Of a stretch of 64,000 nt of DNA, positions 41,702 to 51,523 are shown piece by piece (position 1 is the first letter of the stretch; every line of letters starts with the position of its first letter). Source of the DNA: Olivibacter sp. XZL3 (GTDB lineage Bacteria; Bacteroidota; Bacteroidia; Sphingobacteriales; Sphingobacteriaceae). The notes below the pieces were generated by a model. That model was not told where the DNA came from and made no database searches. It worked only from the letters and a program-made list of their open reading frames with translations. The position numbers and the translations under genes were made by a program. The stretch spans positions 102,192 through 166,191 of the forward strand of contig NZ_SBJH01000059.1 in assembly GCF_004368405.1 (NCBI RefSeq). The letters are read 5' to 3'.

Positions 41702-43162
41702 ATGAAAAAGTATATATTGCTCGCGTGCACCACCGTTTTTTTATTAGGCTTAGGCGGTTGCGGTAAAGATTTTCTTGATAAAGACCCTTTGGACAGACTG
41801 ACGGCCGATCAATATTGGAAAACGAAGGCCGACTTTGATATGGCTTTGACAGCTATCTACGGGCAGTTGCAGAATAGTATCTTTTCTTATGGTATGCCCA
41901 ATTGGGATGTGCTGACAGATAACGGTTATGGTCAGCATAACTACAACGGGAGTCAAGGTATAGTAAGGGGAGAAATTTTTCCCTCTTCCGGCGGCTACAT
42001 CACCGATATCTATAATGCGAGTTACGCCGGAATAGCACGGGCTAATAGTTTTTTGTTTAATTTAAGCGCCTACGACGGCTCGGAATTGGATGCTGCGAGT
42101 CGTGCCCGTTACGAAGGAGAGGCGCGGTTCATGCGCGGCTTTTACTATTATATGCTCTATGCCTGCTATGGAGCGGTGCCTGTTGTTACGGAACCTTTAA
42201 CGCTCGACAATCAGGCGCAGCCTAAGGCTGCAGCCTCGGAAGTGCTGAATCAGACCTTGGCCGACTTGGATGTTGCCATCAATACTTTGCCGTCCATTTT
42301 GTATGCAAACGGTGGAGGCCATGCCGTAAAAACCGCTGCGCAGAGCTTGAAGTTGCGGGTGCTGATGTATGCCGCTTATAACCGGGAAGGCGTACCGGAT
42401 CCGCTACTATTGGCAGAGGCAAGTGCGCTTGCGAGGGAAATTAGGACGGCTGGCTATACACTGGCTCCGGCTTTTGAAAGCGTTTTTAGAGACGGGATGC
42501 AAGAAGGTAACCCTGAAATCATTTTTTCCATTAAATTCTTAGCACCGGACAACGCAACGACGATGGATCAGTGGTACGGTGATTGGGCCGTAGTAAGCCC
42601 CTTACCGAATCTATTCAACGCGTTTGAACCGGGAGATCTCCGGCGCGACCTGACAATCTTTGATAGGGAAGTGAATTTTGACGGAGTCATACATCGGCCT
42701 TCAAATAACGTTCCGACGGGATATGGCTTAAAGAAGTTTCTCAGTCCGGGCTTAATTCCTTATGGTTATTCTACGCAAAGTCAGCAAGATTGGGTCATGT
42801 TGCGTTATGCTGAGGTTTTACTGTTGTTTGCGGAAGCTGAAAACGAGTTGTCGGGACCAACGCCGGAGGTTTTAGATGCTTTGAATACGATACGCGGGCG
42901 GGCAGGTTTGCAGCCGCTTGCGGCGAGTCTAACGAAGGACGAAATGCGTGAAGCCATCCGGCATGAGCGGCGGATGGAACTGGCCTTCGAGGGCTTGCGT
43001 TACTTCGATCTGAAACGTTGGCGCATAGCAGAAGAAGTGCTCAATAATGTGAACGACGGTGTTTTAACTTATCGCTTCGAAGAACGTTTTTACGAGTGGC
43101 CCCTGCCGCAAACGGAAATTGACAAAAGTGAAGGTGTGTTAGTGCAGAACCCGAATTATTAA
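41702..43162 (+). CDS. SusD/RagB-family surface lipoprotein
   Basis: I start at ATG 41702 (MKKYILLACTTVFLLGLGGC), which gives a proper lipobox at Cys20 and 486 residues. Typical SusD features follow: LDRLTADQYWKTKADFDMALTAIY, ARFMRGFYYYMLYACYGAVPVV, LLLFAEAENE, AIRHERRMELAFEGLRYFDLKRW. It is the surface partner of the SusC gene, which ends 10 bases upstream. The longer frame beginning at 41639 lies inside the SusC gene and lacks a usable signal start. Confidence 0.94.
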   Translation: MKKYILLACTTVFLLGLGGCGKDFLDKDPLDRLTADQYWKTKADFDMALTAIYGQLQNSIFSYGMPNWDVLTDNGYGQHNYNGSQGIVRGEIFPSSGGYITDIYNASYAGIARANSFLFNLSAYDGSELDAASRARYEGEARFMRGFYYYMLYACYGAVPVVTEPLTLDNQAQPKAAASEVLNQTLADLDVAINTLPSILYANGGGHAVKTAAQSLKLRVLMYAAYNREGVPDPLLLAEASALAREIRTAGYTLAPAFESVFRDGMQEGNPEIIFSIKFLAPDNATTMDQWYGDWAVVSPLPNLFNAFEPGDLRRDLTIFDREVNFDGVIHRPSNNVPTGYGLKKFLSPGLIPYGYSTQSQQDWVMLRYAEVLLLFAEAENELSGPTPEVLDALNTIRGRAGLQPLAASLTKDEMREAIRHERRMELAFEGLRYFDLKRWRIAEEVLNNVNDGVLTYRFEERFYEWPLPQTEIDKSEGVLVQNPNY

Positions 43163-43178
43163 TATCATTCAGTAGAAT

Positions 43179-44825
43179 ATGAAAAATCTAATCTGTGCTG
43201 TTTTCGCTTCGTTCATCATGGCTGGCTTCGCCAACGGGCAAGTGGTTGAACGGCCGCGGCCTGCACGCTGGGACAGCTTGGTGTTGGGCGGGCGCTTTAT
43301 TGATCGCTTTTTACCGATGGTGAGGGGGCATAGCGGAGAGGGCGTGTGGGGCGCTAAGGGCGTGCAGGACCGTTATGTAGATAATGGGATAGAGGACAGC
43401 CTGCGTTCGTATTGGGGCGGTAATATTCGGTACGACCGCGCAACGGACCTTTATAATTTGTACGTCTGTGGTTGGGATGAAAAATCGGTAAAGGGGCACC
43501 ATCAGTGGCCCTATTCGATCGTGTATCGAGCGGTTAGTAAGCAAATGCAAGGGCCCTATCTCATTAAGGATACCATCGGATCGGGTCATAATCCCGAGCT
43601 TTTTCGCGCGAAAAATGGAACCTATGTATTATATGTAATTGACAAGCGCTATACAGCTCCTTCGCCGCAGGGGCCTTGGAAGCAAGATACCTTCCACTTC
43701 GACTCCAGAGGTCGAAAAATTATCGAAGGTCTATCCAATCTTACCTTTGCCCAACGGTCTGACGGTTCGTACCTGATGGTATGCCGGGGTGGCGGTGTTT
43801 GGTTTAGTCGCGATGGTTTGTCTACCTACCATCAGGTAACCGATAAGCGGGTCTACCCCGCAGTAGCGGGTGAGTTTGAAGATCCGGTAGTATGGCGTGA
43901 TCACGTTCAGTATCATTTGATCGTGAATGACTGGCTCGGACGCATCGCTTTTTATCTTCGATCAAAAGATGGAGTGCATTGGGTTACCGATCCGGGCGAG
44001 GCGTATACAAACCAGATTGCGCAACATACGGACGGCACGAAAGAGGAATGGTTTAAATTTGAGCGGATGAAAGTGTTTCAGGACTCCTACGGTCGGGCCA
44101 TACAAGCAAATTTCGCGGTGATTGATGTGTTAAAAGACGAAGATAAGGGTGGCGACAATCACAGTTCAAAAAACATAGCGATTCCCCTGAACCCAGGATT
44201 GCTGATTACTTTGCTTAATAAAGACATGCCGACGCCTGAAATGAAGACGATCCAAGTTAAGATACATGCGGAACCGGGCTTTGATCCCTTGGAGGAAATA
44301 GACTTGGCCACTTTACGGTTTGGTGCGTCGGATCAGGTTAATTTCGGCGGTGGAAGTAAAGCACTTCGCGCCACCGCTAGTGGAAGGGATCTGTTGGTGA
44401 CGTTCGATGGGGTGGAGCACGGAATTACGGAAGCTGAATTTGCTCCAAAGTTAATCGGTAAGACGAAAAAAGGAAAGTTGCTTTATGGCTACATGCGTGC
44501 GCCTTGGCAAAGTTACCGATCGTCCATCTTATCAGCGCGTAAACCTGTTTTTTTAAAGGACAAAGGCGTTTTTACCGTCCAGATTGAGAATTTTGGAGAG
44601 ATAATCTCAGAAGAAGCGGAGGTTTCACTCTATCACTTGCATAAAGGGCGAAAGGAACGAGTGGCAGGCGGAAGACTTCAGCCCTTGGCGCCATTTACTA
44701 GTACCGCACTTACGCTGACTCGCGATGCGGTTTCAAGCGCGTTGCCGCTTGGGACATACACGATAGTGATTGAGGCAAACAACGATGCCAAGCTTGATTT
44801 CGATTTTCAGTTTGACGGAATGTAG
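43179..44825 (+). CDS. Secreted beta-propeller glycosidase-like protein (GH43/117-like)
   Basis: A 548-residue protein with a signal peptide (to about residue 20). The body to about residue 350 has the repeated blades of five-bladed propellers: SYWGGNIRYDRATDLYNLYVCGW, GHNPELFRAKNGTYVLYV, NLTFAQRSDGSYLMVCRGG, and GEFEDPVVWRDHVQYHLIVND, with acidic residues at inter-blade positions as in GH43 and GH117 enzymes. The C-terminal 180 residues form a beta-sandwich-like accessory domain. It follows SusD by 16 bases. The target linkage is not visible; the exact GH family is uncertain. Confidence 0.7.
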   Translation: MKNLICAVFASFIMAGFANGQVVERPRPARWDSLVLGGRFIDRFLPMVRGHSGEGVWGAKGVQDRYVDNGIEDSLRSYWGGNIRYDRATDLYNLYVCGWDEKSVKGHHQWPYSIVYRAVSKQMQGPYLIKDTIGSGHNPELFRAKNGTYVLYVIDKRYTAPSPQGPWKQDTFHFDSRGRKIIEGLSNLTFAQRSDGSYLMVCRGGGVWFSRDGLSTYHQVTDKRVYPAVAGEFEDPVVWRDHVQYHLIVNDWLGRIAFYLRSKDGVHWVTDPGEAYTNQIAQHTDGTKEEWFKFERMKVFQDSYGRAIQANFAVIDVLKDEDKGGDNHSSKNIAIPLNPGLLITLLNKDMPTPEMKTIQVKIHAEPGFDPLEEIDLATLRFGASDQVNFGGGSKALRATASGRDLLVTFDGVEHGITEAEFAPKLIGKTKKGKLLYGYMRAPWQSYRSSILSARKPVFLKDKGVFTVQIENFGEIISEEAEVSLYHLHKGRKERVAGGRLQPLAPFTSTALTLTRDAVSSALPLGTYTIVIEANNDAKLDFDFQFDGM

Positions 44826-44846
44826 TTCCTTTATTCTTATAAAAAC

Positions 44847-44889
44847 AGAACGCCCAGCTTTTGGGGATGCTGGGCGTTCTTCTTTTTTT
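44847..44889 (+). terminator. Terminator ending the first SusCD operon
   Basis: AGAACGCCCAGC (44847-44858) and GCTGGGCGTTCT (44869-44880) form a perfect 12-base stem with a ten-base loop, followed by T residues through 44889. Confidence 0.95.
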
Positions 44890-45287
44890 AATCAACCTAA
44901 ACCTGCCATTATTTATTCAAAGCATGTGCCAAAATCTATTTGCTCTTTGAAATGTTGGGCGAGAACGGTCTTATTACGTCATTTTAGGTGCCGTGACGGG
45001 TAAAATAGGATTATTTGTTGTTTTATGCTACGGCTTTGAGCGATGCACAAAGAGAAGCTTGGGTTAACAGACCATGCAATTAAGGTAAAGAATAGGGCAG
45101 GGCTGTCCAGTTTAGTGGACAGTTGCTGTAATTTTGGAAGCTATGGAAGGGATTTGTTGCTAAAAACAGATAAAATGCCTTGACGGGCAATAGGCGCGAC
45201 TATTAGCGAACAACTTTTTTACATAACAAAAAGTTAACAGGTACTTAACATGATTGGGCTATTCTTGCGCCAAATTTGAAAGGTAGC
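44890..45287. other. Upstream region of the second PUL transporter
   Basis: No gene seen. A hairpin with arms CTGTCCA (45103-45109) and TGGACAG (45116-45122) and loop GTTTAG has no T tract, so it may be an operator or a remnant of an insertion-sequence end. TATTCTTG at about 45259-45266 resembles TAnnTTTG with one mismatch and may be the SusC promoter. Confidence 0.45.
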
Positions 45288-48200
45288 ATGAGACATTTTA
45301 AACCCTGTTTTTTTACAAGCTTATTGGTTGCCAGCCTCACGGTGACGCAACAGGTAAGTTTGGCCAAACTGAACAACAACATTACATTAAATGAACCACA
45401 GGAAGAAATTACCATCGGTGGTTTGGTGAAGTCCGCCGAAACCGGCGAAACAATTCCTTCCGTTTCCATTGTAGCCGGAGGAAAGGCGGTGGGGATAACC
45501 GATGTAAACGGAAAGTTCCGGGTGCGGGTTCCGCGTGGCGTGGAGGTCCGCTTTCAATACATGGGTTATCAGCCTTACCAAGCTAGTTTTACAGAGGAAA
45601 ACCAGAACCTACTCATCTCTTTGGGGAGTTCAAGTACCGATTTAAGCGAGGTGGTAGTAACGGCATTGGGTATCAAAAGGGATGAAAAAGCATTGGGTTA
45701 TGCTGTATCCAAGCTCGACAATAAAGATCTTACTGAAGCAATGCCAAATAACTGGTCGGAAGCGCTGAAAGGAAAGGTAGCTGGCTTGAACATTATACAA
45801 TCGGGCTCGGGGCCGGTTAACACTTCGCGCATCAATCTTCGGGGTAACTTGTCCTTAGACCCTACTAAAAACCAAGCCCTCATCGTGGTGGATGGTATTC
45901 CGATGATTAATGGTAATGTAAGCTCGGGTGTCGACCAAGCTTATGGTGCTGGCGCGAGTGGGGTGGACAAGGATGTGCCGATCGACTTCGGTAACGGTTT
46001 AGGGGATATTAATCCGGACGATATCGAATCGGTCACGGTATTAAAAGGTGCTGCGGCAACAGCGTTGTATGGTAGTCGCGCCGCTAACGGAGCCTTGATC
46101 ATCACCACTAAATCCGGGGCGAAGCATGAAGGTGGCATCGGTGTTAGTTTCAATTCGAATACAAGCATCAGCGATGTCTTGCGTTGGCCGGATTATCAGT
46201 ATGAGTACGGACAAGGAGTGCAGAACCGCAATGCAGCCGGAGAACTTTATTATTCATACGACCTGTCGGAAGACGGTGCCAATACAGGTTCCACGTCCAG
46301 TGCGTTCGGACCTAAGTTTGACGGGCAGTCGTACTACCAATACGATCCGAACACTGGAGGGCAGTCGGCTACGCGTGTACCTTGGGTGCCCTATAAAGAT
46401 AACATCAAAAGTTTCTGGCGAACGGGAACCAATTTTACTAATAGCGTGGCCTTGGACGGTGCAACGGATCGCTTTTCTGCACGGGCGTCGATTACGCATA
46501 CCAAAAACAAATGGATCATGCCGAATACCGGGTTCGACCGTTTAGTGGCTAGTTTGAACACCAGCGCACAGCTGACCGAAAAGTTGAAGCTAAACGCGAA
46601 GATGTCTTTTACCGATAAGAGTAGCGATAACTTGCCGGGGACAGGCTATAATAACCAGTCGATCGGCTACTTCATGATATTTCAGAACCCGAACGTTGAT
46701 TTGGATTGGTACCGCCCAATCTGGAAACCGGGGATGGAGAACATTGAACAGATTCACCCTTTCAGCTCCTACATCGAAAATCCGTTCCTGATTGCCTACG
46801 AAATGACCAACAGCTTGAAAAGCACGAACTTGGAGGGTAACTTGCAGGGAATCTATAGCTTTAACAATAAATGGGAGCTGATGCTGCGCTCGGGCTTGAA
46901 TATGAGGCAGGACCAACGCGAGCAACGGCGCCCCTACAATACGTCCAATTTTCCGCAAGGCTATTATAAGCAACAGGATGTGTTTTTCAAGGAAACGAAT
47001 ACGGATGGGTTATTAACTTACCGCGATAACTTAAGCGAGGACTTCTCTTTTACCGGATCCGTCGGTGCCAACTTCATGCACAGTCAGGTTAAAACAAGTA
47101 ACGGAATCGTTAGGGGCTTGATGGTTCCCGGAATCTATAAGCTTTCAAATGCTTTGGGACAAGCTGTTGCGGAAAATCAAGCCATCGAGCGTAAAACGCA
47201 TAGCGTATATGGTTTGGTTAACTTAGGCTGGAGAGATAAAATTTTCTTGGATATAACAGGAAGAAACGATTGGTCTTCCACCTTACCAAATGGCAATAAT
47301 TCTTATTTCTATCCATCGGTAAGCTCGAGCTATATATTGAGCGAGCTCTTCCAATTACCGGAAGTCATTTCCTTTGCCAAAGCACGCCTATCTTGGGCAC
47401 AGGTAGGTACCGATACCGATCCATATCGCACGCGCAGTTATTTTGAGACTTCGCCTTTCCCGGGTTCTGCGGGGGCTCCCAGTGTATTGTTTAACGATAA
47501 CCTGAAGCCGGAGATTTCTACTTCCTGGGAAGGAGGGGTGAATGTGGTACTATTCAATAATCGCGTAAATGCGGATGTGAACCTGTATACCAACAATACG
47601 GTAAACCAGGTGCTCAGGGTACCACTTGATGTGACCACCGGCTATAGTGAGCGCTTTATCAATGCCGGAAAAATCCAGAACCAAGGGATTGAGCTTCTAT
47701 TGAGTGGTCGACCTGTAGTTGGTAAAAACTTCAATTGGAACACCACCATTACCTGGGCCAAGAACGTCAATAAGATTTTGACGCTGAGCGAAGATATGGG
47801 TGTAGATCAGCAACTTTATGCGGAGAGCGGTACGGTTTATTTTTATGCAACGAAAGGTGGTTCGATCGGTGATTTATATGGTTACGGACTGGTAAGGAAC
47901 GAGGCCGGACAAGTCGTGTTTGACGGAAACACGGGCTTGGCTTTGCGTCCCGCAGATGTAGAGAAAATAGGAAACGCTTATCCTTTATGGCGTGGCGGTT
48001 GGCAGAATGAATTCTCCTATAAAAACTGGCGTTTAGCGGTGTCGATCGACGGGCAATACGGTGGTATTGTCTACTCACAGAGTCACCACAAAATGACGGA
48101 ACAAGGAAAACTAGGACACACCTTACTGGGCCGGGAAACAGGAACCGTGATTGGCGATGGGGTGGTGCAAAATGCCGATGGCAGCTACTCGCCTAATACC

Positions 48201-48518
48201 ACGCCGGTAGCTATTAATACCTGGTACGCGGATTATTACAGACGAGCGAATGTGGAGACCAATAGCTTTGACGCTTCCTATGTTAAATTGAGGGAAGTAC
48301 GCATTGAATACGGACTGCCAAAAGAGCTCTGCAATAAATTGCGGGTGGGAAGTGCGAGCGTCGCCCTATTTGGACGCGACCTGGCGATGATTTCCAAGTT
48401 CCCGATTTTTGATCCGGAAACGGCAGCACTCAACGGTGCTACGATTATTCCGGGGGTAGAAATGGGCCAAATGCCTACGCCAAGAACCTGGGGGATGAAT
48501 CTGAGTGTGAAATTCTAA
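45288..48518 (+). CDS. SusC/RagA-family TonB-dependent transporter
   Basis: I start at ATG 45288 (MRHFKPCFFTSLLVASL), which has GAAAGG six bases upstream; a TTG at 45276 is less likely. The 1076-residue product has a signal peptide, a carboxypeptidase-like sandwich (IGGLVKSAETGETIPSVSIV), a plug with VVVTALGIKRDEKALGYAVS, NLSLDPTKNQALIVVDGIPM and NPDDIESVTVLKGAAATALYGSRAANG, and a barrel ending TWGMNLSVKF. It lacks an STN domain, so it is not itself a FecR partner. It forms a pair with the SusD-like gene 13 bases downstream. Confidence 0.94.
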   Translation: MRHFKPCFFTSLLVASLTVTQQVSLAKLNNNITLNEPQEEITIGGLVKSAETGETIPSVSIVAGGKAVGITDVNGKFRVRVPRGVEVRFQYMGYQPYQASFTEENQNLLISLGSSSTDLSEVVVTALGIKRDEKALGYAVSKLDNKDLTEAMPNNWSEALKGKVAGLNIIQSGSGPVNTSRINLRGNLSLDPTKNQALIVVDGIPMINGNVSSGVDQAYGAGASGVDKDVPIDFGNGLGDINPDDIESVTVLKGAAATALYGSRAANGALIITTKSGAKHEGGIGVSFNSNTSISDVLRWPDYQYEYGQGVQNRNAAGELYYSYDLSEDGANTGSTSSAFGPKFDGQSYYQYDPNTGGQSATRVPWVPYKDNIKSFWRTGTNFTNSVALDGATDRFSARASITHTKNKWIMPNTGFDRLVASLNTSAQLTEKLKLNAKMSFTDKSSDNLPGTGYNNQSIGYFMIFQNPNVDLDWYRPIWKPGMENIEQIHPFSSYIENPFLIAYEMTNSLKSTNLEGNLQGIYSFNNKWELMLRSGLNMRQDQREQRRPYNTSNFPQGYYKQQDVFFKETNTDGLLTYRDNLSEDFSFTGSVGANFMHSQVKTSNGIVRGLMVPGIYKLSNALGQAVAENQAIERKTHSVYGLVNLGWRDKIFLDITGRNDWSSTLPNGNNSYFYPSVSSSYILSELFQLPEVISFAKARLSWAQVGTDTDPYRTRSYFETSPFPGSAGAPSVLFNDNLKPEISTSWEGGVNVVLFNNRVNADVNLYTNNTVNQVLRVPLDVTTGYSERFINAGKIQNQGIELLLSGRPVVGKNFNWNTTITWAKNVNKILTLSEDMGVDQQLYAESGTVYFYATKGGSIGDLYGYGLVRNEAGQVVFDGNTGLALRPADVEKIGNAYPLWRGGWQNEFSYKNWRLAVSIDGQYGGIVYSQSHHKMTEQGKLGHTLLGRETGTVIGDGVVQNADGSYSPNTTPVAINTWYADYYRRANVETNSFDASYVKLREVRIEYGLPKELCNKLRVGSASVALFGRDLAMISKFPIFDPETAALNGATIIPGVEMGQMPTPRTWGMNLSVKF

Positions 48519-48531
48519 TTTTTTTTGAGAG

Positions 48532-49995
48532 ATGAATATAAAACAATATATCAAGCCTTTTGCAACCGTTTTCTTACTGGGCTTTAGTGCTTGTACCAAA
48601 GATTTTGAAGAGATCAACGTCGATCCGAATAAACTGGAGGTGGTATCGCCGGGAAGTATGCTGACGCCTGTTATTTATAACATGAGTACCTACTTTACTT
48701 CGCAGAGCTACAACTTCGACTGGCAACTGATGCAGGTCTGTATTCCACATCCCAGCGTTTCTAATGGGATTCACCGTTACGACCTGAACGAGAATTCGGG
48801 CAACGGTACCTGGAATACTTGTTATACATGGCTGGCCAATATCCGTGAGATGGAAACAGCAGCGGATAATTACAACCTGCCGGTATATCGGGCGGTAGCT
48901 GCCACGCTGAGAGCATACATTGTAGGTATTTTAACGGATAGCTTCGGAGATGTACCTTTCTTGGAAGCGATGCAGGCTGCTGCGGGTATCACCCAGCCGC
49001 GCTTCGATACGCAGCAGGAAATCTACGAACATTTAATTGCGCAGTTGGAAGAAGCTAATACCATTTATGCTACCGACGATTCGCAGATGTTCGGCGAGGA
49101 TTTACTTTACAGTAACGACAAAACGAAGTGGCAACGCTTTAATAATTCGTTATTGTTGCGTTTGTTACTGCGCGCCTCAAACCGTCCGGAGATGAACAGT
49201 TATGAGCGCTTACAGGCGATTATTAGCAACCCGGAACAATATCCGGTATTTACCAGCAATGATGAAGCAGCCTTCGTAACCATCACCGGAAATTCACCTT
49301 ACGATTATGCTTGGGGTAGAAGGCAGGACTATGCCAACGCAAAGGCGATGGCCTCTTTCTTTGTCGATTTGTTAAATGAAAAGGAGGATCCCCGCCGCGC
49401 GTTGTTTATGACAAGAGGAAGCCGCTTGGAAAATGGCCAATTGGTGGATATAGGCTATGTCGGTGTGCCCGCGGCGCACTCGGGCGATGCTTCACAATTT
49501 AATTTTAATCCAAGTCAGCCGAACGCAGATCTAATGGTATACACGACTTTGGGTACCGAGGTCATTGAAGTGATGATGAGCTATGCAGAGGTAGAATTGA
49601 TCAAGGCGGAGGTGGCTCTGCGTGCCGGCGATTTAAGTGCTGCACAACAGGCTTATGAAAAAGGGATTGTAGCAGGGATTACGCAGTGGAAAAACGGAGC
49701 CGTGCCGGTGAATTATCTACAGCATCCAGCGGTTGCTTTCGATGGAACGATGAAGCAATTGATGGAACAAAAGTATATCGCACTTTTTTATAATGATTAT
49801 CAGCAATGGTTTGAATACAGGCGGACAGGTCTTCCTGAACTTCCAAAAACGGAATACATGTTACACGACGGAGTGATGCCCAAGCGTTTTATGTACCCGA
49901 CGGAGGTACGTCGCTACAATCCAACGCATTATCAAGAGGCGGCCGACCGTATTGGCGGCGATAACATCATGACGAAAGTGTGGTGGGAGAAATAA
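48532..49995 (+). CDS. SusD-like_2-type surface lipoprotein
   Basis: A 487-residue lipoprotein, lipobox Cys21 (FLLGFSAC). It belongs to the second SusD subgroup, as shown by DFEEINVDPNKLEVVSPGSM, LRAYIVGILTDSFGDVPFLEA, NKDKTKWQRF-like NDKTKWQRFNNSLLLRLLLRA, and EVMMSYAEVELIKAEVALRAG. It pairs with the preceding SusC. The pair lies between glycosidase genes, so it probably binds an oligosaccharide. Confidence 0.93.
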   Translation: MNIKQYIKPFATVFLLGFSACTKDFEEINVDPNKLEVVSPGSMLTPVIYNMSTYFTSQSYNFDWQLMQVCIPHPSVSNGIHRYDLNENSGNGTWNTCYTWLANIREMETAADNYNLPVYRAVAATLRAYIVGILTDSFGDVPFLEAMQAAAGITQPRFDTQQEIYEHLIAQLEEANTIYATDDSQMFGEDLLYSNDKTKWQRFNNSLLLRLLLRASNRPEMNSYERLQAIISNPEQYPVFTSNDEAAFVTITGNSPYDYAWGRRQDYANAKAMASFFVDLLNEKEDPRRALFMTRGSRLENGQLVDIGYVGVPAAHSGDASQFNFNPSQPNADLMVYTTLGTEVIEVMMSYAEVELIKAEVALRAGDLSAAQQAYEKGIVAGITQWKNGAVPVNYLQHPAVAFDGTMKQLMEQKYIALFYNDYQQWFEYRRTGLPELPKTEYMLHDGVMPKRFMYPTEVRRYNPTHYQEAADRIGGDNIMTKVWWEK

Positions 49996-50046
49996 CATCG
50001 CTTTTGTAAGCGATACCACGGCTGTCTAAAACAGGATCACTTGGCC

Positions 50047-50097
50047 GTCATTTCGAGCGAACCCCGATACTTCGGGAGAGATTACGTTCGACATGAC
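50047..50097. repeat. Short GTCAT/ATGAC imperfect palindrome
   Basis: This 51-base element begins GTCATTTCGAGCGAA and ends TTCGACATGAC. It shares end sequences with the repeats near 35.4 kb and contains an inner CCCCGA...TCGGG hairpin. It lies between convergent genes. Confidence 0.6.
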
Positions 50098-50156
50098 GCT
50101 AAGAAAGCGACTTTTTAGGCAGCCTTTCTTTGCTCTATATAACCTTGCTTTTGGCC

Positions 50157-50507
50157 TTATAACTTCCTAATTCTATTCATGATGCTCTCCCGGTGTTCTA
50201 ACATATCTTTTTCGTCTTTTTGCAGCTGGGCACGCTCCGCTGCAGTAATTGCGTCGCTGTCGTCTTCATGAACAGGAATATTGCCTACGCCGCGCACTTG
50301 GTCGATATGCTGAAATAAATCGCTGAGGGCCCGATGGATATTGCGTAGGTATTTCTCATTAAGTGAATCGAGATGTGAGTTTGTCAGCTCTCCCACGTCC
50401 TGAAAGCAAAGTTTCGTGATTTTATTATTAATAATCTGCGCGGAAAAATCTTGTGCATTTGGAAAGTCCCAATGTAAATCGTGTATGGTAGTCGTTGTAA
50501 TTTCCAT
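50157..50507 (-). CDS. Hypothetical protein
   Basis: A 116-residue soluble protein (MEITTTTIHDLHWDFPNAQDF). The C-terminal half is charged and helical (LSDLFQHIDQVRG, AAERAQLQKDEKDMLEHRESI), probably a coiled coil. I recognise no family, signal or membrane segment. It stands alone, opposite the surrounding PUL genes. Codon usage looks ordinary, so I treat it as real. Confidence 0.6.
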   Translation of the reverse strand: MEITTTTIHDLHWDFPNAQDFSAQIINNKITKLCFQDVGELTNSHLDSLNEKYLRNIHRALSDLFQHIDQVRGVGNIPVHEDDSDAITAAERAQLQKDEKDMLEHRESIMNRIRKL

Positions 50508-50686
50508 AGTAAAAGGGCTTTAAAGTCAACAATGTACTTCGTAATGCAATAGCCGTACCAAAGCATAGTAAGTCGCTCGGAACAAGCTGTAACTATTTGT
50601 TTTTAGGATAGGGTAAAAGCCGACTTTTCTTTGCATTTTGCATACGACTAGTGTCTATTAAGTATTTATTAGCAGAAACGAAAAAT

Positions 50687-51343
50687 ATGAGAAAGAAACT
50701 GAAAGCAGTATTGTTTGATTTAGACGGAACGATAATAGATTCGGAGTGGTTTTACTACAAAGCGTGGAAAAAGGTGTTGGCCGAGTACGGCTTTGAGCTG
50801 GATAGCGATACCTGGCTCACGTCACTTGCGGGTAAAACGGATGTGCAGGCAATGGAAGTGTTGCAAGGTGAACATGGCTTCCAAACGGAGGTCGAGCCCT
50901 TTTTGGAGCGGGTCAAATCCGCGATAGCGCAACAGTATGAGGAAGAACTTGTGCCTTTGATGCCGGGTGCGAAAGAGCTGATCACTTATTTGCACGGCAA
51001 ACAGGTGACCCTGGCACTTGTGACTTCCAGTAAGCGGGAGGTTGCTACTTACTACCTGGAGGCGCACGATCTAATGAAGTATTTCAAGCTGCTTGTTACG
51101 CGGACGGAGGTTACGCATACTAAGCCGCATCCAGAACCTTATCTGATGTGTATAGCGCAGCTGGGGTTCAATAAGGAGGATTGTCTGGTGCTGGAAGATT
51201 CGCTCACAGGCACAAAAGCCGCCGATGCAGCTGGCCTTACTTGTTGGGCGGTGCAGACGCATGAGCATATTAGAAAGTCGCTCGTAGTCGACCGAACATT
51301 TGATAATCTACACCAGGTGTTGGAGGCTATAAGGGAGTTATAA
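50687..51343 (+). CDS. HAD-family phosphatase, beta-phosphoglucomutase-like
   Basis: I start at ATG 50687 (MRKKLKAVLFDLDGTIIDSEW); the frame extends to a GTG at 50651 but that adds a non-family leader. The 218-residue product has the HAD motifs: DLDGT (nucleophile and acid), TSSKR, the lysine in THTKPHPEPYL, and the acidic LVLEDSLTG. A helical cap sits between motifs 1 and 2, as in beta-phosphoglucomutase and sugar phosphatases. Placed between PUL genes, it may act on a sugar phosphate released during glycan use. A 7-bp repeat begins at its stop codon. Confidence 0.88.
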   Translation: MRKKLKAVLFDLDGTIIDSEWFYYKAWKKVLAEYGFELDSDTWLTSLAGKTDVQAMEVLQGEHGFQTEVEPFLERVKSAIAQQYEEELVPLMPGAKELITYLHGKQVTLALVTSSKREVATYYLEAHDLMKYFKLLVTRTEVTHTKPHPEPYLMCIAQLGFNKEDCLVLEDSLTGTKAADAAGLTCWAVQTHEHIRKSLVVDRTFDNLHQVLEAIREL

Positions 51344-51389
51344 GTTGTAAGTTGTAAGTTTTAAGTAGTAAGTTTTAAGTTATAAGTTT
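51341..51389. repeat. 7-bp-period array starting at the HAD stop codon
   Basis: Seven perfect-register heptamers: TAAGTTG, TAAGTTG, TAAGTTT, TAAGTAG, TAAGTTT, TAAGTTA, TAAGTTT. The first TAA is the stop codon. A CCTGCCTG/CAGGCAGG hairpin follows at 51392-51410. Confidence 0.9.
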
Positions 51390-51391
51390 TA

Positions 51392-51410
51392 CCTGCCTGC
51401 GACAGGCAGG
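51392..51410. repeat. CCTGCCTG...CAGGCAGG hairpin
   Basis: Perfect 8-base arms around CGA. A degenerate related sequence (TTGCCTGCGGTAGGTAA) is at about 63070-63087. It lacks a T tract and seems to be a dispersed repeat rather than a terminator. Confidence 0.65.
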
Positions 51411-51523
51411 CGTTATAAGCTGCAGCCATGCTGTTCCAATGTCCTGACACTTAACAAATCATTAACGATTCCTAAACGGAGTATTGCGTATCTTTGGTTT
51501 TTTTGTTGATTTAGCTGTACCGC

